Shown here: one piece after another, positions 1 to 7,746 of the stretch | Numbering within the stretch: the stretch's first letter is position 1 | Layout: each line of letters begins with the position of its first letter | Source of the DNA: Pseudalkalibacillus sp051842935 | Lineage (GTDB): Bacteria > Bacillota > Bacilli > Bacillales > Fictibacillaceae | Length of the DNA: 64,000 bases | Direction: 5' to 3' | Assembly: GCF_051842935.1 (NCBI RefSeq) | Contig: NZ_JBPXRR010000001.1 | Coordinates: 3,038,001 to 3,102,000, forward strand | Notes under the pieces: generated by a model | What the model was told of the DNA's origin: nothing | Seen by the model: only the letters and a program-made list of their open reading frames with translations | Databases searched by the model: none | Translations under genes and position numbers: made by a program

Positions 1-914
1 GTTATAACGGAGATGTGTTGAAGGACATGACCGTACGCCGTTTAATGCCATATGTAGAATTCATACCGATCTGTCCTGAAGTAGAAATCGGTCTCGGAAC
101 CCCTAGAGAGACGGTCAGGCTCGTTTCTCAGGAAAATGAAGTACGAATGATTCAACCCTCTACAAAACAAGATCTGACAGAAGACATGAATACGTTCAGC
201 CGAGCGTTTTTTGATTCCTTGCCAGATGTGGACGGCTTCATCCTGAAAAACCGCTCCCCTAGCTGTGGAACACGTGATGTGCGAATTTACACGGGAGTAG
301 AGAAAGCACCCGTCAAAGAAAAAGGTACTGGCCTCTTTGGAGGAAACGTGTTAAATGAGTATGGAAACCTTGCCATTGAAGAAGAAGGCCGATTGTCTAA
401 CTTTACAATCAGGGAACACTTCCTCACAAAGTTGTACACATTGACTTCCTTTCGTATTCTAAAGGGAGATCCGTCGATACAAAAATTGATCCAATTTCAA
501 TCACAGAACAAATATTTGTTCATGGCCTATAACCAAACACGTATGAAAAAGATGGGAAGAATCATTGCAAACCATAAGCAGTATGATTCCATTGACGAAG
601 TATTTGCGGAATATGAACAAGAGCTTCATGCGATGTTCCAAAAAGCTGCCCGATACACGTCCAACATCAATGTATGCCAGCACATCATGGGCTATTTTTC
701 AGAGGAGTTGAGTAAAAATGAACGGGACCATTTTCTGCACTTGTTAGAACGCTATAAGGACCGGAAAATACCGCTCAGCAACCTTTTAAGCATTTTGAAG
801 TCATGGGTATATCGCTTTGACAACGAATACCTTCTGCAACAATCGTTTTTCGAACCTTACCCGGAAGATCTGGTCGAGATGGCCGACTCAGGAAAAGGAA
901 GAAGTTATGCATGA
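1..914 (+). CDS. DUF523/DUF1722 (YbgA-like) protein, 5' end outside window
   Basis: The reading frame is open from base 3, so the gene enters from the left edge; the first complete start-like codon (GTG at 15) is inside the domain, because the residues before it (YNGD) fit the conserved RYDG-type N-terminus of DUF523. The first half carries the DUF523 signature: PYVEF-PICPEVEIGLGTPRE, then KNRSPSCG. The second half (from about residue 130, FTIREHFLTKLYT) fits DUF1722, with K, N and Q-rich helices and an HxQYDS segment. Proteins with this fusion are widespread; their biochemical role is not established, though DUF523 has conserved cysteines. A strong terminator follows directly, so this is the last gene of its unit. 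About 20 N-terminal residues are probably missing. Confidence 0.85.
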   Translation, partial: YNGDVLKDMTVRRLMPYVEFIPICPEVEIGLGTPRETVRLVSQENEVRMIQPSTKQDLTEDMNTFSRAFFDSLPDVDGFILKNRSPSCGTRDVRIYTGVEKAPVKEKGTGLFGGNVLNEYGNLAIEEEGRLSNFTIREHFLTKLYTLTSFRILKGDPSIQKLIQFQSQNKYLFMAYNQTRMKKMGRIIANHKQYDSIDEVFAEYEQELHAMFQKAARYTSNINVCQHIMGYFSEELSKNERDHFLHLLERYKDRKIPLSNLLSILKSWVYRFDNEYLLQQSFFEPYPEDLVEMADSGKGRSYA

Positions 915-941
915 AGACCGAGCCTCAGGCTTGGTCTTTTT
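914..941 (+). terminator. Intrinsic terminator after the DUF523 gene
   Basis: Stem AAGACC-(G)-AGCCT pairs with AGGCT-(T)-GGTCTT across a one-base loop and is followed by TTTT. It starts at the stop codon of the upstream gene. Confidence 0.85.
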
Positions 942-948
942 GCAAGAC

Positions 949-975
949 AAAAAGCTGCCCCTAAGGACAGCTTTC
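949..975 (-). terminator. Intrinsic terminator for ung
   Basis: AAAGCTG (951-957) pairs with CAGCTTT (968-974). On the minus strand the stem is followed by a T run, so it terminates ung. Confidence 0.8.
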
Positions 976-1028
976 ACTTTTAGTTGATTCTTTGAAATTC
1001 ATTCGGCATTTCCAAGAGACTCATTCAC

Positions 1029-1709
1029 CTATCGATCCAGATCCGGTATACGCCAATCGATTTCCTCCATCCCATTCTCTCGGAGGAACATATTGATTTT
1101 TGAAAAAGGTCGACTGCCGAAGAATCCTTTGTTCGCTGAAAAAGGACTTGGGTGAGGTGATTTCAGAATCAAGTGATGACCATTCGTGATGAGCTCTTCT
1201 TTCGCTTGAGCATGTCTCCCCCACAACAAAAATACGACTGGTTTTTCCCTTTCATTCAATGTCTGGATCACGGAATTCGTAAACTGCTCCCAGCCTAAGC
1301 CTTTGTGGGAATTGGGTTCCTTTTTCCGTACGGTGAGCACTGTGTTCAGCAGCAAGACACCTTGTTTGGCCCAATGAAGTAACGATCCATGGTTCGGGAT
1401 ATCATGTCCAAGGTCAGCTTGAAGCTCCTTGAAGATATTTTTCAGAGACGGTGGCTGTCGTACACCTGGTTGAACTGAAAAGCTTAACCCATGCGCTTGT
1501 CCTGGTCCGTGATAAGGGTCCTGTCCGATGAGCACGACCTTCGCATCCTCGTAAGATGTATAGTGAAGCGCATTGAAGATATCATACATATCTGGAAAAA
1601 CGGTATGGGTACCATATTCCACTTTCAATTGCTCTCTCAGTTTATGATAATAGTCCTTTTCGAACTCCTCTCTTAGAAGTACAGACCAATCATTTTGTAG
1701 GATTTCCAT
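1029..1709 (-). CDS. ung: Uracil-DNA glycosylase, family 1
   Basis: Removes uracil from DNA in base excision repair in the cytoplasm. At 226 residues it has the usual family length. The water-activating loop motif GQDPYHGPGQAHGLSFSV is present, followed by LLLNTVLTV and the DNA-intercalation loop HPSPFSA near residue 185. The ATG start is preceded by AGGTGAT at good spacing. The gene is monocistronic: it lies between its own terminator and a divergently unrelated promoter region, with no partner gene. Nothing unusual was seen. Confidence 0.97.
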   Translation of the reverse strand: MEILQNDWSVLLREEFEKDYYHKLREQLKVEYGTHTVFPDMYDIFNALHYTSYEDAKVVLIGQDPYHGPGQAHGLSFSVQPGVRQPPSLKNIFKELQADLGHDIPNHGSLLHWAKQGVLLLNTVLTVRKKEPNSHKGLGWEQFTNSVIQTLNEREKPVVFLLWGRHAQAKEELITNGHHLILKSPHPSPFSANKGFFGSRPFSKINMFLRENGMEEIDWRIPDLDR

Positions 1710-1809
1710 CGTTCAATCACCTGTTTTTAACGTTGTTTTACGGGTAGTATATCACACGAAATTATCCCATTCGATGCCCGTATTATTTCCCCGACAATAT
1801 TCTACACCG

Positions 1810-2364
1810 TTATACCATATACTTTCGGATCACACTTGTCGCATCCGCTCGCAAATACCTGGATCGTCCCAAGTAGAGCGGGATTTCCAATTTTTCAAAG
1901 TCCGGCAACCCTTTTTCATTGAACAAGGTATCATCACGATAAAATTTCGTGATATCCGCGACGAACCAGTCATGATCTCCATACGAATTGACGTCGATCG
2001 TCTTGCACTCATACGCCACATACGCATCATGTAAAATCGGCGCGTCCGTCGTAATCCCTCTGTCGAAAGAAATGCCTCCCAGCTCAAACTTATCCGTATC
2101 GCTTCCAGAGTATGACCCTGATTGTTGGATGAATTCCGCTTTCTCGTATGGCAGGAAATTGATCGCGAATGATCCCGCATTTTTGACAAGTTGATGGGTA
2201 TGTCGCTCCCTTCCGATTGCCACACCGTAAATGGCAGGATCATAGGAGATATAAGAATGCCACCCTGCTGCCATGACATTGTCTTCTCCGTTATATGAAA
2301 CGGTCACGATTGCGACCATGCCTGGATAACTGTGCATGACCATTTGATCTGTCGGTTTCCTCAT
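1810..2364 (-). CDS. Flavin reductase-like (FMN-binding split barrel) protein
   Basis: 184 residues. The stretch PGMVAIVTVSYNGEDNVMAAGWHSYIS and GVAIGRERHTHQLVKNAGSFAINF are typical of the flavin reductase-like/DIM6-NTAB flavoprotein family, where the RxTHxL and N-F segments line the FMN site. Members either reduce flavin with NAD(P)H or act as simple FMN proteins; the substrate cannot be told here. Start ATG is supported by GGAAAGGGG eight bases upstream. Single-gene unit beside ung. Confidence 0.85.
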   Translation of the reverse strand: MRKPTDQMVMHSYPGMVAIVTVSYNGEDNVMAAGWHSYISYDPAIYGVAIGRERHTHQLVKNAGSFAINFLPYEKAEFIQQSGSYSGSDTDKFELGGISFDRGITTDAPILHDAYVAYECKTIDVNSYGDHDWFVADITKFYRDDTLFNEKGLPDFEKLEIPLYLGRSRYLRADATSVIRKYMV

Positions 2365-2477
2365 TCCACTAACCCCTTTCCATCTTTCTGTTTTTTAATT
2401 ATCACACGAATCGGAATGTTTTGTCATAAGTTTGCTATAATGAAAATCGTTGGGTCATAGCTCAAAGGGGGTTCCAT

Positions 2478-3728
2478 ATGGAGATTAAACGTATACCTAC
2501 AGAAGATATCAATTCATTCATCGAAATCGTCAGCCGGTCTTATCCAGGAATGAAGGTCGTATCGGATGACGATATACAGAAGATGACCGACCGTTTCATT
2601 GATATACAAGAGAACGATACGACAAAAGCCCTTTACGGTGCCTATCAATCGGGGAAACTTGTCGGCGGCATGCTGTTCCATGATTTCGAGATGATGTTTT
2701 ATGGGCAGAAAGTACCGGTAGGCGGGATCGGTATGGTGGCCGTCGATCTATTACATAAAAAAGAACGGGTCGCCAAGACGATGCTCGAATATTTCCATCA
2801 GCATTATCTGGAGAGAGGCGTTTACATGACGGCCCTCTATCCGTTCAGACCGGATTTTTATAAAAAGATGGGGTATGGATACGGTACGAAGAAAGACCGC
2901 TATCGAGTACAGCCACAGCATCTCCCGAAAGGTCCATCAAAGTCGCATATCGCCTACATATCGCTTGGGCAAATCGGTGATCTTGTAACGTTCTACAATA
3001 AAATGGCTGTTCAAACGCATGGACTCATGATTCGTTCTGAGAAGGATTTTGAGAAACCGATGAAACAGCCAGGCAATTACACGATCGGATACATAGACAA
3101 TGGAGAAATCAAAGGTTACGCAGGTTTTTCATTCAAATCCGAAACGAGGGACAGCTTCTTGCAAAACGACATCCTCATTCATGAGTTCATGTATGAGGAC
3201 AGTGAAGTTCTCTCTGAGATGCTTACGTTTTTCCATAGCCAGCAGGATCAGATCCGCTCCATCTATTTCGATACACAAGACGAACATTTCCACCACCTGC
3301 TCACCGATCCGAGCAACGGCTCTGGGCATCTGATTCCGCATGCTTTCCATGAGAGCAATACACAAGGTGTCGGACTCATGTATCGCGTCCTCGATACGGA
3401 AAAGTTCATGGATTCGGTAAAGGGGCATCATTTTAACGGTGTGGAATTGGCGTTGGAAATTAAGGTTTCCGACACGTTCCTGCCGGAAAACGATAAGCGC
3501 TTTTATGTCCATTTTGAAGACGGTAAAATGACCATCCAGAAGGAGACAAAGACGGATGTCGCAATCGAGCTCGATATAGCCGATTTCTCGTCCATGCTCA
3601 TGGGCGTGCTCCCTTTCCATGCCTTATACACGTATGGAAAAGCGAAAATATCAGATCCAGCCTACGTCGCAAAGGTAACGCAATTATTTTACACACATCA
3701 GAAACCGGTTTGTTTCAACCGCTTCTAA
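2478..3728 (+). CDS. Eis-like GNAT acetyltransferase with SCP2-type C-terminus
   Basis: 416 residues, the length of the three-domain Eis family. The N-terminal GNAT fold (residues about 1-140) contains the acetyl-CoA strand GIGMVAVDLLHKKERVAKTML and the ALYPFRPDFYKKMGYG segment typical of this family. A second GNAT-like region follows, and the last 100 residues (VELALEIKVSDTFLPEN ... FYVHFEDGKMTIQKET) form an SCP2-like sterol-carrier fold. Mycobacterial Eis acetylates aminoglycosides at several amines; for Bacillaceae relatives the substrate is unknown. SD AAAGGGGG precedes the ATG. A second, unrelated GNAT gene follows 24 bp downstream, probably co-transcribed. Confidence 0.85.
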   Translation: MEIKRIPTEDINSFIEIVSRSYPGMKVVSDDDIQKMTDRFIDIQENDTTKALYGAYQSGKLVGGMLFHDFEMMFYGQKVPVGGIGMVAVDLLHKKERVAKTMLEYFHQHYLERGVYMTALYPFRPDFYKKMGYGYGTKKDRYRVQPQHLPKGPSKSHIAYISLGQIGDLVTFYNKMAVQTHGLMIRSEKDFEKPMKQPGNYTIGYIDNGEIKGYAGFSFKSETRDSFLQNDILIHEFMYEDSEVLSEMLTFFHSQQDQIRSIYFDTQDEHFHHLLTDPSNGSGHLIPHAFHESNTQGVGLMYRVLDTEKFMDSVKGHHFNGVELALEIKVSDTFLPENDKRFYVHFEDGKMTIQKETKTDVAIELDIADFSSMLMGVLPFHALYTYGKAKISDPAYVAKVTQLFYTHQKPVCFNRF

Positions 3729-3752
3729 GATTTTACGATTTGAGGGATTTAT

Positions 3753-4304
3753 ATGTTAGCAAAAACGATCAGACAAGGTGAACGGGTCTATTTAGGTCGA
3801 TTTACAGAAGAAGATTTGGAGAAGGTTTCAGCATGGTACCACGATGATGAATATATGCGTTGTATGGATGCGTCCCCTTCTTTTCCATTATTGAAAAGGG
3901 ACTTCAAAGACTGGGTCGAGCTTAAACCCCGAGAACAGAAATCATACTTATTCGCCGTCCGCATGCGACAGGATGACCGCGTCATCGGCTGGGTGGACTT
4001 GGATGATATCCTCTGGCCGCATCGCAATGCCTGGCTAGCGATCGGCATCGGCGAACGGGACTTGTGGGACCAAGGCTTAGGATACGAAACGATGGAGCTT
4101 GTGTTGAATTTCGCCTTCAACGAACTGAACCTCCATCGCGTTCAATTGACCGTCTTCAGCTACAACAAGCGAGCGATCAAACTATACGAGCGGTTAGGAT
4201 TTCAACACGAAGGCGCCCAAAGAGAATTCCTTCAACGGGACGGCGAACGCTACGACATGCTCATGTACGGGATATTAAGCCACGAATGGACAAAGCAAGC
4301 ATAA
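3753..4304 (+). CDS. RimJ/RimL-type GNAT acetyltransferase
   Basis: 183 residues. The pattern GERVYLGRFTEEDLEKVSAWYHDDEY at the start and IGIGERDLWDQGLGYETMELVLNFAFNELNLHRVQLTVFSYNKRAIKLYERLGFQHEGAQREF at the centre is the classical RimJ/RimL N-acetyltransferase layout (acetyl-CoA loop with Q/R-G-x-G replaced by DQGLGYET). Such proteins acetylate N-terminal amino groups or small amines. The gene lies 24 bp behind the Eis-like gene, with a terminator right after it, so the two likely form a bicistronic unit. Confidence 0.88.
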   Translation: MLAKTIRQGERVYLGRFTEEDLEKVSAWYHDDEYMRCMDASPSFPLLKRDFKDWVELKPREQKSYLFAVRMRQDDRVIGWVDLDDILWPHRNAWLAIGIGERDLWDQGLGYETMELVLNFAFNELNLHRVQLTVFSYNKRAIKLYERLGFQHEGAQREFLQRDGERYDMLMYGILSHEWTKQA

Positions 4305-4317
4305 GGATCACGATGGG

Positions 4318-4347
4318 AAACGTCATTTTTTGACGTTTCTTTTTCTT
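4318..4347 (+). terminator. Intrinsic terminator after the GNAT pair
   Basis: AAACGTCA (4318-4325) pairs with TGACGTTT (4331-4338), followed by a pyrimidine/T-rich run. Confidence 0.85.
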
Positions 4348-4428
4348 TTATGAGCGTCTGTACAAACATCATTGTCCTATTTTTAGTACAATAGTGAATA
4401 CTAGTTGTTATGTAGGAGGGATTCTGTT

Positions 4429-4776
4429 TTGGATCTGATCGATATTTCGAAAGTACAACCTATCATAGAACGTTTCGTCGATAAAGACGTCTACATCCAC
4501 CTGGAAACGACAAACGGAGCGTACGCTTCTCATTTCAATGAGCAAGTGTTCTCTGCAGGTGCATATATCCGAAACGGTAAAATTAAATACACACGTGGGA
4601 AAATCACTGGTGAAGGACCGTACCGGGTCGGGTTGAAGATGGACCTTGGATGGATCTATGCTGAGGGGATCACCCATTGGGAGCTGGATGCGAAAAACCG
4701 ACTGTTGATGGCGGGTCATGATCAAGACGGAAAACTAGCCGTCGCACTGCAAATCAGCGAAACACCGTTTGAATAA
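4429..4776 (+). CDS. yojF: YojF family protein, partner of BshB2
   Basis: 115 residues starting from a TTG at 4429, eight bases after TAGGAGGG; the frame is open further upstream but those codons overlap the ribosome-binding site, so the TTG is the better start and gives the family length. The sequence (IIERFVDKDVYIHLETTNGAYA..., GAYIRNGKIKYTRGKITGEGPYRVGLKMDLGWIYAEG) matches the YojF/DUF1806 family. In Bacillus yojF is directly upstream of yojG (bshB2), as here (24-bp gap). YojF has no known activity; the conserved pairing suggests a link to bacillithiol metabolism. Confidence 0.88.
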   Translation: MDLIDISKVQPIIERFVDKDVYIHLETTNGAYASHFNEQVFSAGAYIRNGKIKYTRGKITGEGPYRVGLKMDLGWIYAEGITHWELDAKNRLLMAGHDQDGKLAVALQISETPFE

Positions 4777-4800
4777 AGAAAAGCGGAAAGGAGCGATAAC

Positions 4801-5466
4801 ATGGAGAAGCAAGTATTAGTGGTCTTCCCTCACCCTGATGATGAAGCGTTCGGGGTCTCGGGATCGATTTCAAAATACATTGATAGCGGAACGCCTGTCA
4901 CATATATGTGTTTGACCCTCGGAGAGATGGGACGTAACATGGGCAACCCTCCTTTCGCAACGAGGGAAACCTTGCCTGAAATTCGTAAACAAGAACTATT
5001 GAATGCCAGCAAAGTCATGGGCTTGAATGATTTGCGAATGATGGGGCTTCGAGACAAGACGATTGAGTTCGAAGATCCTGAAATGCTCGCTGATATGGTC
5101 AACGATGCCATTGAAGAGCTGAATCCATCGTTGATCATCACATTCTATCCAGGATACAGCGTACATCCAGACCATGACGCATGTGGCGCAGCAGTCATCA
5201 AAGCTGTGAGCCGATTGCAGGAAGCGAAACGACCGAAAGTCGAGTGTGTCGCGTTTTCCCATAATTGTGAGGAGGACCTCGGGAAGCCCGATGTCATCCG
5301 CGATGTTTCAGATTTTATCGACCGGAAGCTGAACACATTGGAAGCCCATAAGAGCCAAACAGCAGGCTTGATGGCTGGGATGAAGAAGCGCCTTCAAGCA
5401 AACGAAGAGGAACTGATGAACTGGATCAAGTTTGAGCGATTCTGGACGTATTCATTCGATAAGTGA
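4801..5466 (+). CDS. bshB2: Bacillithiol biosynthesis deacetylase BshB2
   Basis: 221-residue LmbE/PIG-L family zinc hydrolase. The metal-binding motif HPDDE lies at residues 11-15 (VVFPHPDDEAFGVSG), and the HPDHDACG segment near residue 122 supplies the third metal ligand. BshB enzymes deacetylate GlcNAc-malate to GlcN-malate, the second step of bacillithiol synthesis, in the cytoplasm; BshB2 also shows bacillithiol-conjugate amidase activity in related species. SD AAAGGAG. Follows yojF; terminator shared with the convergent antiporter gene. Confidence 0.92.
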   Translation: MEKQVLVVFPHPDDEAFGVSGSISKYIDSGTPVTYMCLTLGEMGRNMGNPPFATRETLPEIRKQELLNASKVMGLNDLRMMGLRDKTIEFEDPEMLADMVNDAIEELNPSLIITFYPGYSVHPDHDACGAAVIKAVSRLQEAKRPKVECVAFSHNCEEDLGKPDVIRDVSDFIDRKLNTLEAHKSQTAGLMAGMKKRLQANEEELMNWIKFERFWTYSFDK

Positions 5467-5470
5467 TCAC

Positions 5471-5510
5471 AAAAAAATGGCTGACTCATAGGAGTCCAGC
5501 CATTTTTTTA
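5471..5510. terminator. Bidirectional terminator between bshB2 and the antiporter
   Basis: AAAAAAATGGCTG pairs with CAGCCATTTTTTT, giving T runs on both strands between convergent genes. Confidence 0.85.
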
Positions 5511-5512
5511 CG

Positions 5513-6979
5513 TTATTCTGACTCAGCAGGCTTCTTAGCATGTTCAAGCATAAGCTTTTTTACCATACTGCGTTGTTTTTTATGAACAAGGATATACAAC
5601 GTATCCCCCCCACATAAAACGGTATCCCCCATCGGAGTAATGAGAGCGTCCTTCCGTATGACCGCCGAAATCAAAGTATGATCTGGAAGGGGAAGATCTT
5701 TGATTTTGTTTCCTATGACAGCAGATTCTTTCTCCACTCGGATCTCCATCATTTCATTCTGGGTCTTACCAATCGAAATGAGTTCCAGACTATGTGGTAC
5801 TTCTGCTCTAGCACCGTGCAAAAATTTAAAGTACTTGCCTAACGGTGAGATCGTTGCCCCTTGAATCAATGCTGAAGTGAAGACAACGAAAAAGACGACA
5901 TTAAAGAGTAATCCGCTGTCTTCCAATCCTGCGACCATCGGATAGGTGGCCAGTACGATGGGTACCGCTCCTTTCAACCCAGCCCACGAGATGAAGAGCT
6001 TCTCTCTTACGTCGAATTTGGTCGCGATCAGACTAATGAAAACCCCGATTGGACGAGCAACGAGCATCAGGATGAAAGATAGAGCGATCCCTTGCCAGAC
6101 GACATCCAGTAATTGATTCGGGAATACCAGCAGACCTAGTAAGATGAACATGGTTATTTGCATCATCCATGCGAACCCCTCATTGAACCGAACAATAGAA
6201 TGTCGATAGGTCAAATCGCGGTTCCCTAGGAATACCGCCATCACATATACGGCAAGAAAACCACTCGCGCTTATGAGACTAGCAATTCCGAAGGTGAAGA
6301 TGGCTAAAGCGATCGATAAGACTGGATATAAGCCTGATGAATCCAGGTTGATTTGATTGATGACCCATACTGCCACTCTTCCAAAAAGTAATCCGATAAG
6401 GAGTCCTACACCCATTTGCCAGAAAAAGTCCAACAGGAACGTAGCCGGATTCACATTGTCGATCTGGATTAACTGTAAAATCGTGACCGTCAAGAAAATC
6501 GCCATTGGATCATTCGTACCGGATTCGGCTTCTAAAGTCGATGTCAGTTTTCTTTTGATGTTCTTATTCCCTAGCGCTGCAAAAATCGCTGCGGCATCTG
6601 TAGAGCCGACAATCGCACCGAAAAGAAATCCTTCTAACCAACTGACATCCAATATGTATTTTGCTGCTATACCAGTAACCATCGTCGTGATGAGCACACC
6701 GATTGTGGCCAAAGATAAAGACGGTTTGTAGACCTTTTTGATATCATGCCATTGCGTTTTAAGACCACCCTCAAACAGAATGACAATCAACGCAAAGGTA
6801 CCGATCAGTTGGGTAAGCAATGCATTATCATAATATATGTACTCGTTCAGTATCATACCGACCATGATAAACAGAACTAATGAAGGCAACCCTAATCTTG
6901 CAGAGAACTTGGCGGTTATGACGCCAATAATCAATAAAATTGAAACAAGCAAAATCGTACCATCTACACTGAATTCCAT
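5513..6979 (-). CDS. CvrA/NhaP2-type K+/H+ antiporter with TrkA-C domain
   Basis: 488 residues from ATG at 6979, chosen because GGGAGG lies seven bases upstream; the frame is open 18 codons further but that extension is not hydrophobic. About 12 membrane helices (residues 1-385) form a CPA1 fold with the SxGTNDPMAIFLT segment (ESGTNDP), which holds the ion-binding Asp. The cytoplasmic tail (about residues 400-470) is a TrkA-C domain (EIRVEKESAVIGNKIKDLPLPDHTLISAVIRKDALITPMGDTVL), typical for ligand-gated K+/H+ or K+(NH4+)/H+ antiporters. Likely role: cation extrusion and pH homeostasis. Monocistronic. Confidence 0.87.
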   Translation of the reverse strand: MEFSVDGTILLVSILLIIGVITAKFSARLGLPSLVLFIMVGMILNEYIYYDNALLTQLIGTFALIVILFEGGLKTQWHDIKKVYKPSLSLATIGVLITTMVTGIAAKYILDVSWLEGFLFGAIVGSTDAAAIFAALGNKNIKRKLTSTLEAESGTNDPMAIFLTVTILQLIQIDNVNPATFLLDFFWQMGVGLLIGLLFGRVAVWVINQINLDSSGLYPVLSIALAIFTFGIASLISASGFLAVYVMAVFLGNRDLTYRHSIVRFNEGFAWMMQITMFILLGLLVFPNQLLDVVWQGIALSFILMLVARPIGVFISLIATKFDVREKLFISWAGLKGAVPIVLATYPMVAGLEDSGLLFNVVFFVVFTSALIQGATISPLGKYFKFLHGARAEVPHSLELISIGKTQNEMMEIRVEKESAVIGNKIKDLPLPDHTLISAVIRKDALITPMGDTVLCGGDTLYILVHKKQRSMVKKLMLEHAKKPAESE

Positions 6980-7043
6980 TTCCGTCCTCCCTCGTCTACT
7001 TCCATTATATGAAATTACGAACCTCCAAAACAAATCTTACAAC

Positions 7044-7078
7044 TAAAAAACCCAATGATACCAATGGAATCATCGGGT
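7044..7078 (-). terminator. Intrinsic terminator for nsrR
   Basis: On the minus strand ACCCgATGAT pairs with ATCATtGGGT and is followed by TTTTTAG. Confidence 0.75.
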
Positions 7079-7087
7079 AAATGCGTA

Positions 7088-7534
7088 TTAATTTTCTTGT
7101 TCGATTGAAAAGAGTGATTGCAATTGATCTGTATTCTGGGTCAGATCGGCTAACGTATATTGGTCCAATACGTCGAAATAAGCTTTCAATGCTTTGTTCA
7201 ATACACCTTTCAATTTACACGCCGGGCTTATGATGCAGGTGTTATTCGCAGCATCGAAGCATTCTACGAGATAAAAGTCCTCTTCTGTCCTTCGGATCAA
7301 TGTACCGATATTGATCTCATCTGGATTCTTACCAAGTGTGATGCCACCATTTCTTCCTCGCACCGTTTTAATGTAACCAAGCTTACTGAGCTCGTGCGTC
7401 ACTTTCATCAAATGATTTTTGGAAATTTTATAGGTATCAGCGATTTCTTTAATTTGGACGAGCCGGCCATCCACCTGGGTCGCCAAGTACATCAACACTC
7501 TTAAAGAAAAATCACTGTACTGGGTCATTCGCAA
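7088..7534 (-). CDS. nsrR: NsrR, nitric-oxide-sensing Rrf2 family repressor
   Basis: 148 residues from a TTG at 7534, five bases after AAGGAGGG; this start gives MRMTQYSDFSLR, which lines up with the N-terminus of B. subtilis NsrR (an ATG two codons on is the alternative). Winged-helix Rrf2 fold with QIKEIADTYKISKNHLMKV as recognition helix and RGRNGGI as wing. Three cysteines in VECFDAANNTC-IISPAC (about residues 95-110) match the [4Fe-4S] ligands of NsrR. Nitric oxide destroys the cluster and releases DNA. The divergent neighbour is hmp, the classic NsrR target, and two matching palindromes lie between them. Confidence 0.93.
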   Translation of the reverse strand: MRMTQYSDFSLRVLMYLATQVDGRLVQIKEIADTYKISKNHLMKVTHELSKLGYIKTVRGRNGGITLGKNPDEINIGTLIRRTEEDFYLVECFDAANNTCIISPACKLKGVLNKALKAYFDVLDQYTLADLTQNTDQLQSLFSIEQEN

Positions 7535-7656
7535 AGGAATCCCTCCTTCATAGGAGTTACTATTATGCTCTAATCGTACCACTGCCAACCATGCAGGAAA
7601 AGCACTTGAACTCACGTGTGACAGCTTTTTGAACATGAATGTGACAAATCAGCGAA

Positions 7657-7679
7657 AAGATGTATTTCATATACATCTT
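7657..7679. promoter_or_regulatory. NsrR operator 1 (hmp promoter, upstream)
   Basis: Near-perfect palindrome AAGATGTAT-ttcat-ATACATCTT, the A/T-rich form bound by Bacillus NsrR. It lies about 17-39 bp upstream of the hmp -10 box, over the -35 region. Confidence 0.82.
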
Positions 7680-7695
7680 ATACAGGAACCTCAAC

Positions 7696-7701
7696 TATAA
7701 T
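7696..7701 (+). promoter_or_regulatory. hmp -10 box
   Basis: Perfect TATAAT between the two NsrR operators. The -35 region overlaps operator 1 and is not a good TTGACA match. Confidence 0.65.
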
Positions 7702-7702
7702 A

Positions 7703-7725
7703 AAGGTGTATTCAAAATACATCTT
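7703..7725. promoter_or_regulatory. NsrR operator 2 (hmp transcription start)
   Basis: AAGGTGTATT-caa-AATACATCTT, the same palindrome as operator 1 with one mismatch. It lies immediately downstream of TATAAT, where a bound repressor would block initiation. Centre-to-centre distance to operator 1 is 46 bp. Confidence 0.82.
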
Positions 7726-7746
7726 TTATAAGAGGAGCTGATTTTG

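Noticed and set aside
4064..4333. 89-codon frame inside the RimJ/RimL-type gene
   Set aside because: Arg/Ser-rich shadow frame wholly covered by a confident GNAT gene.
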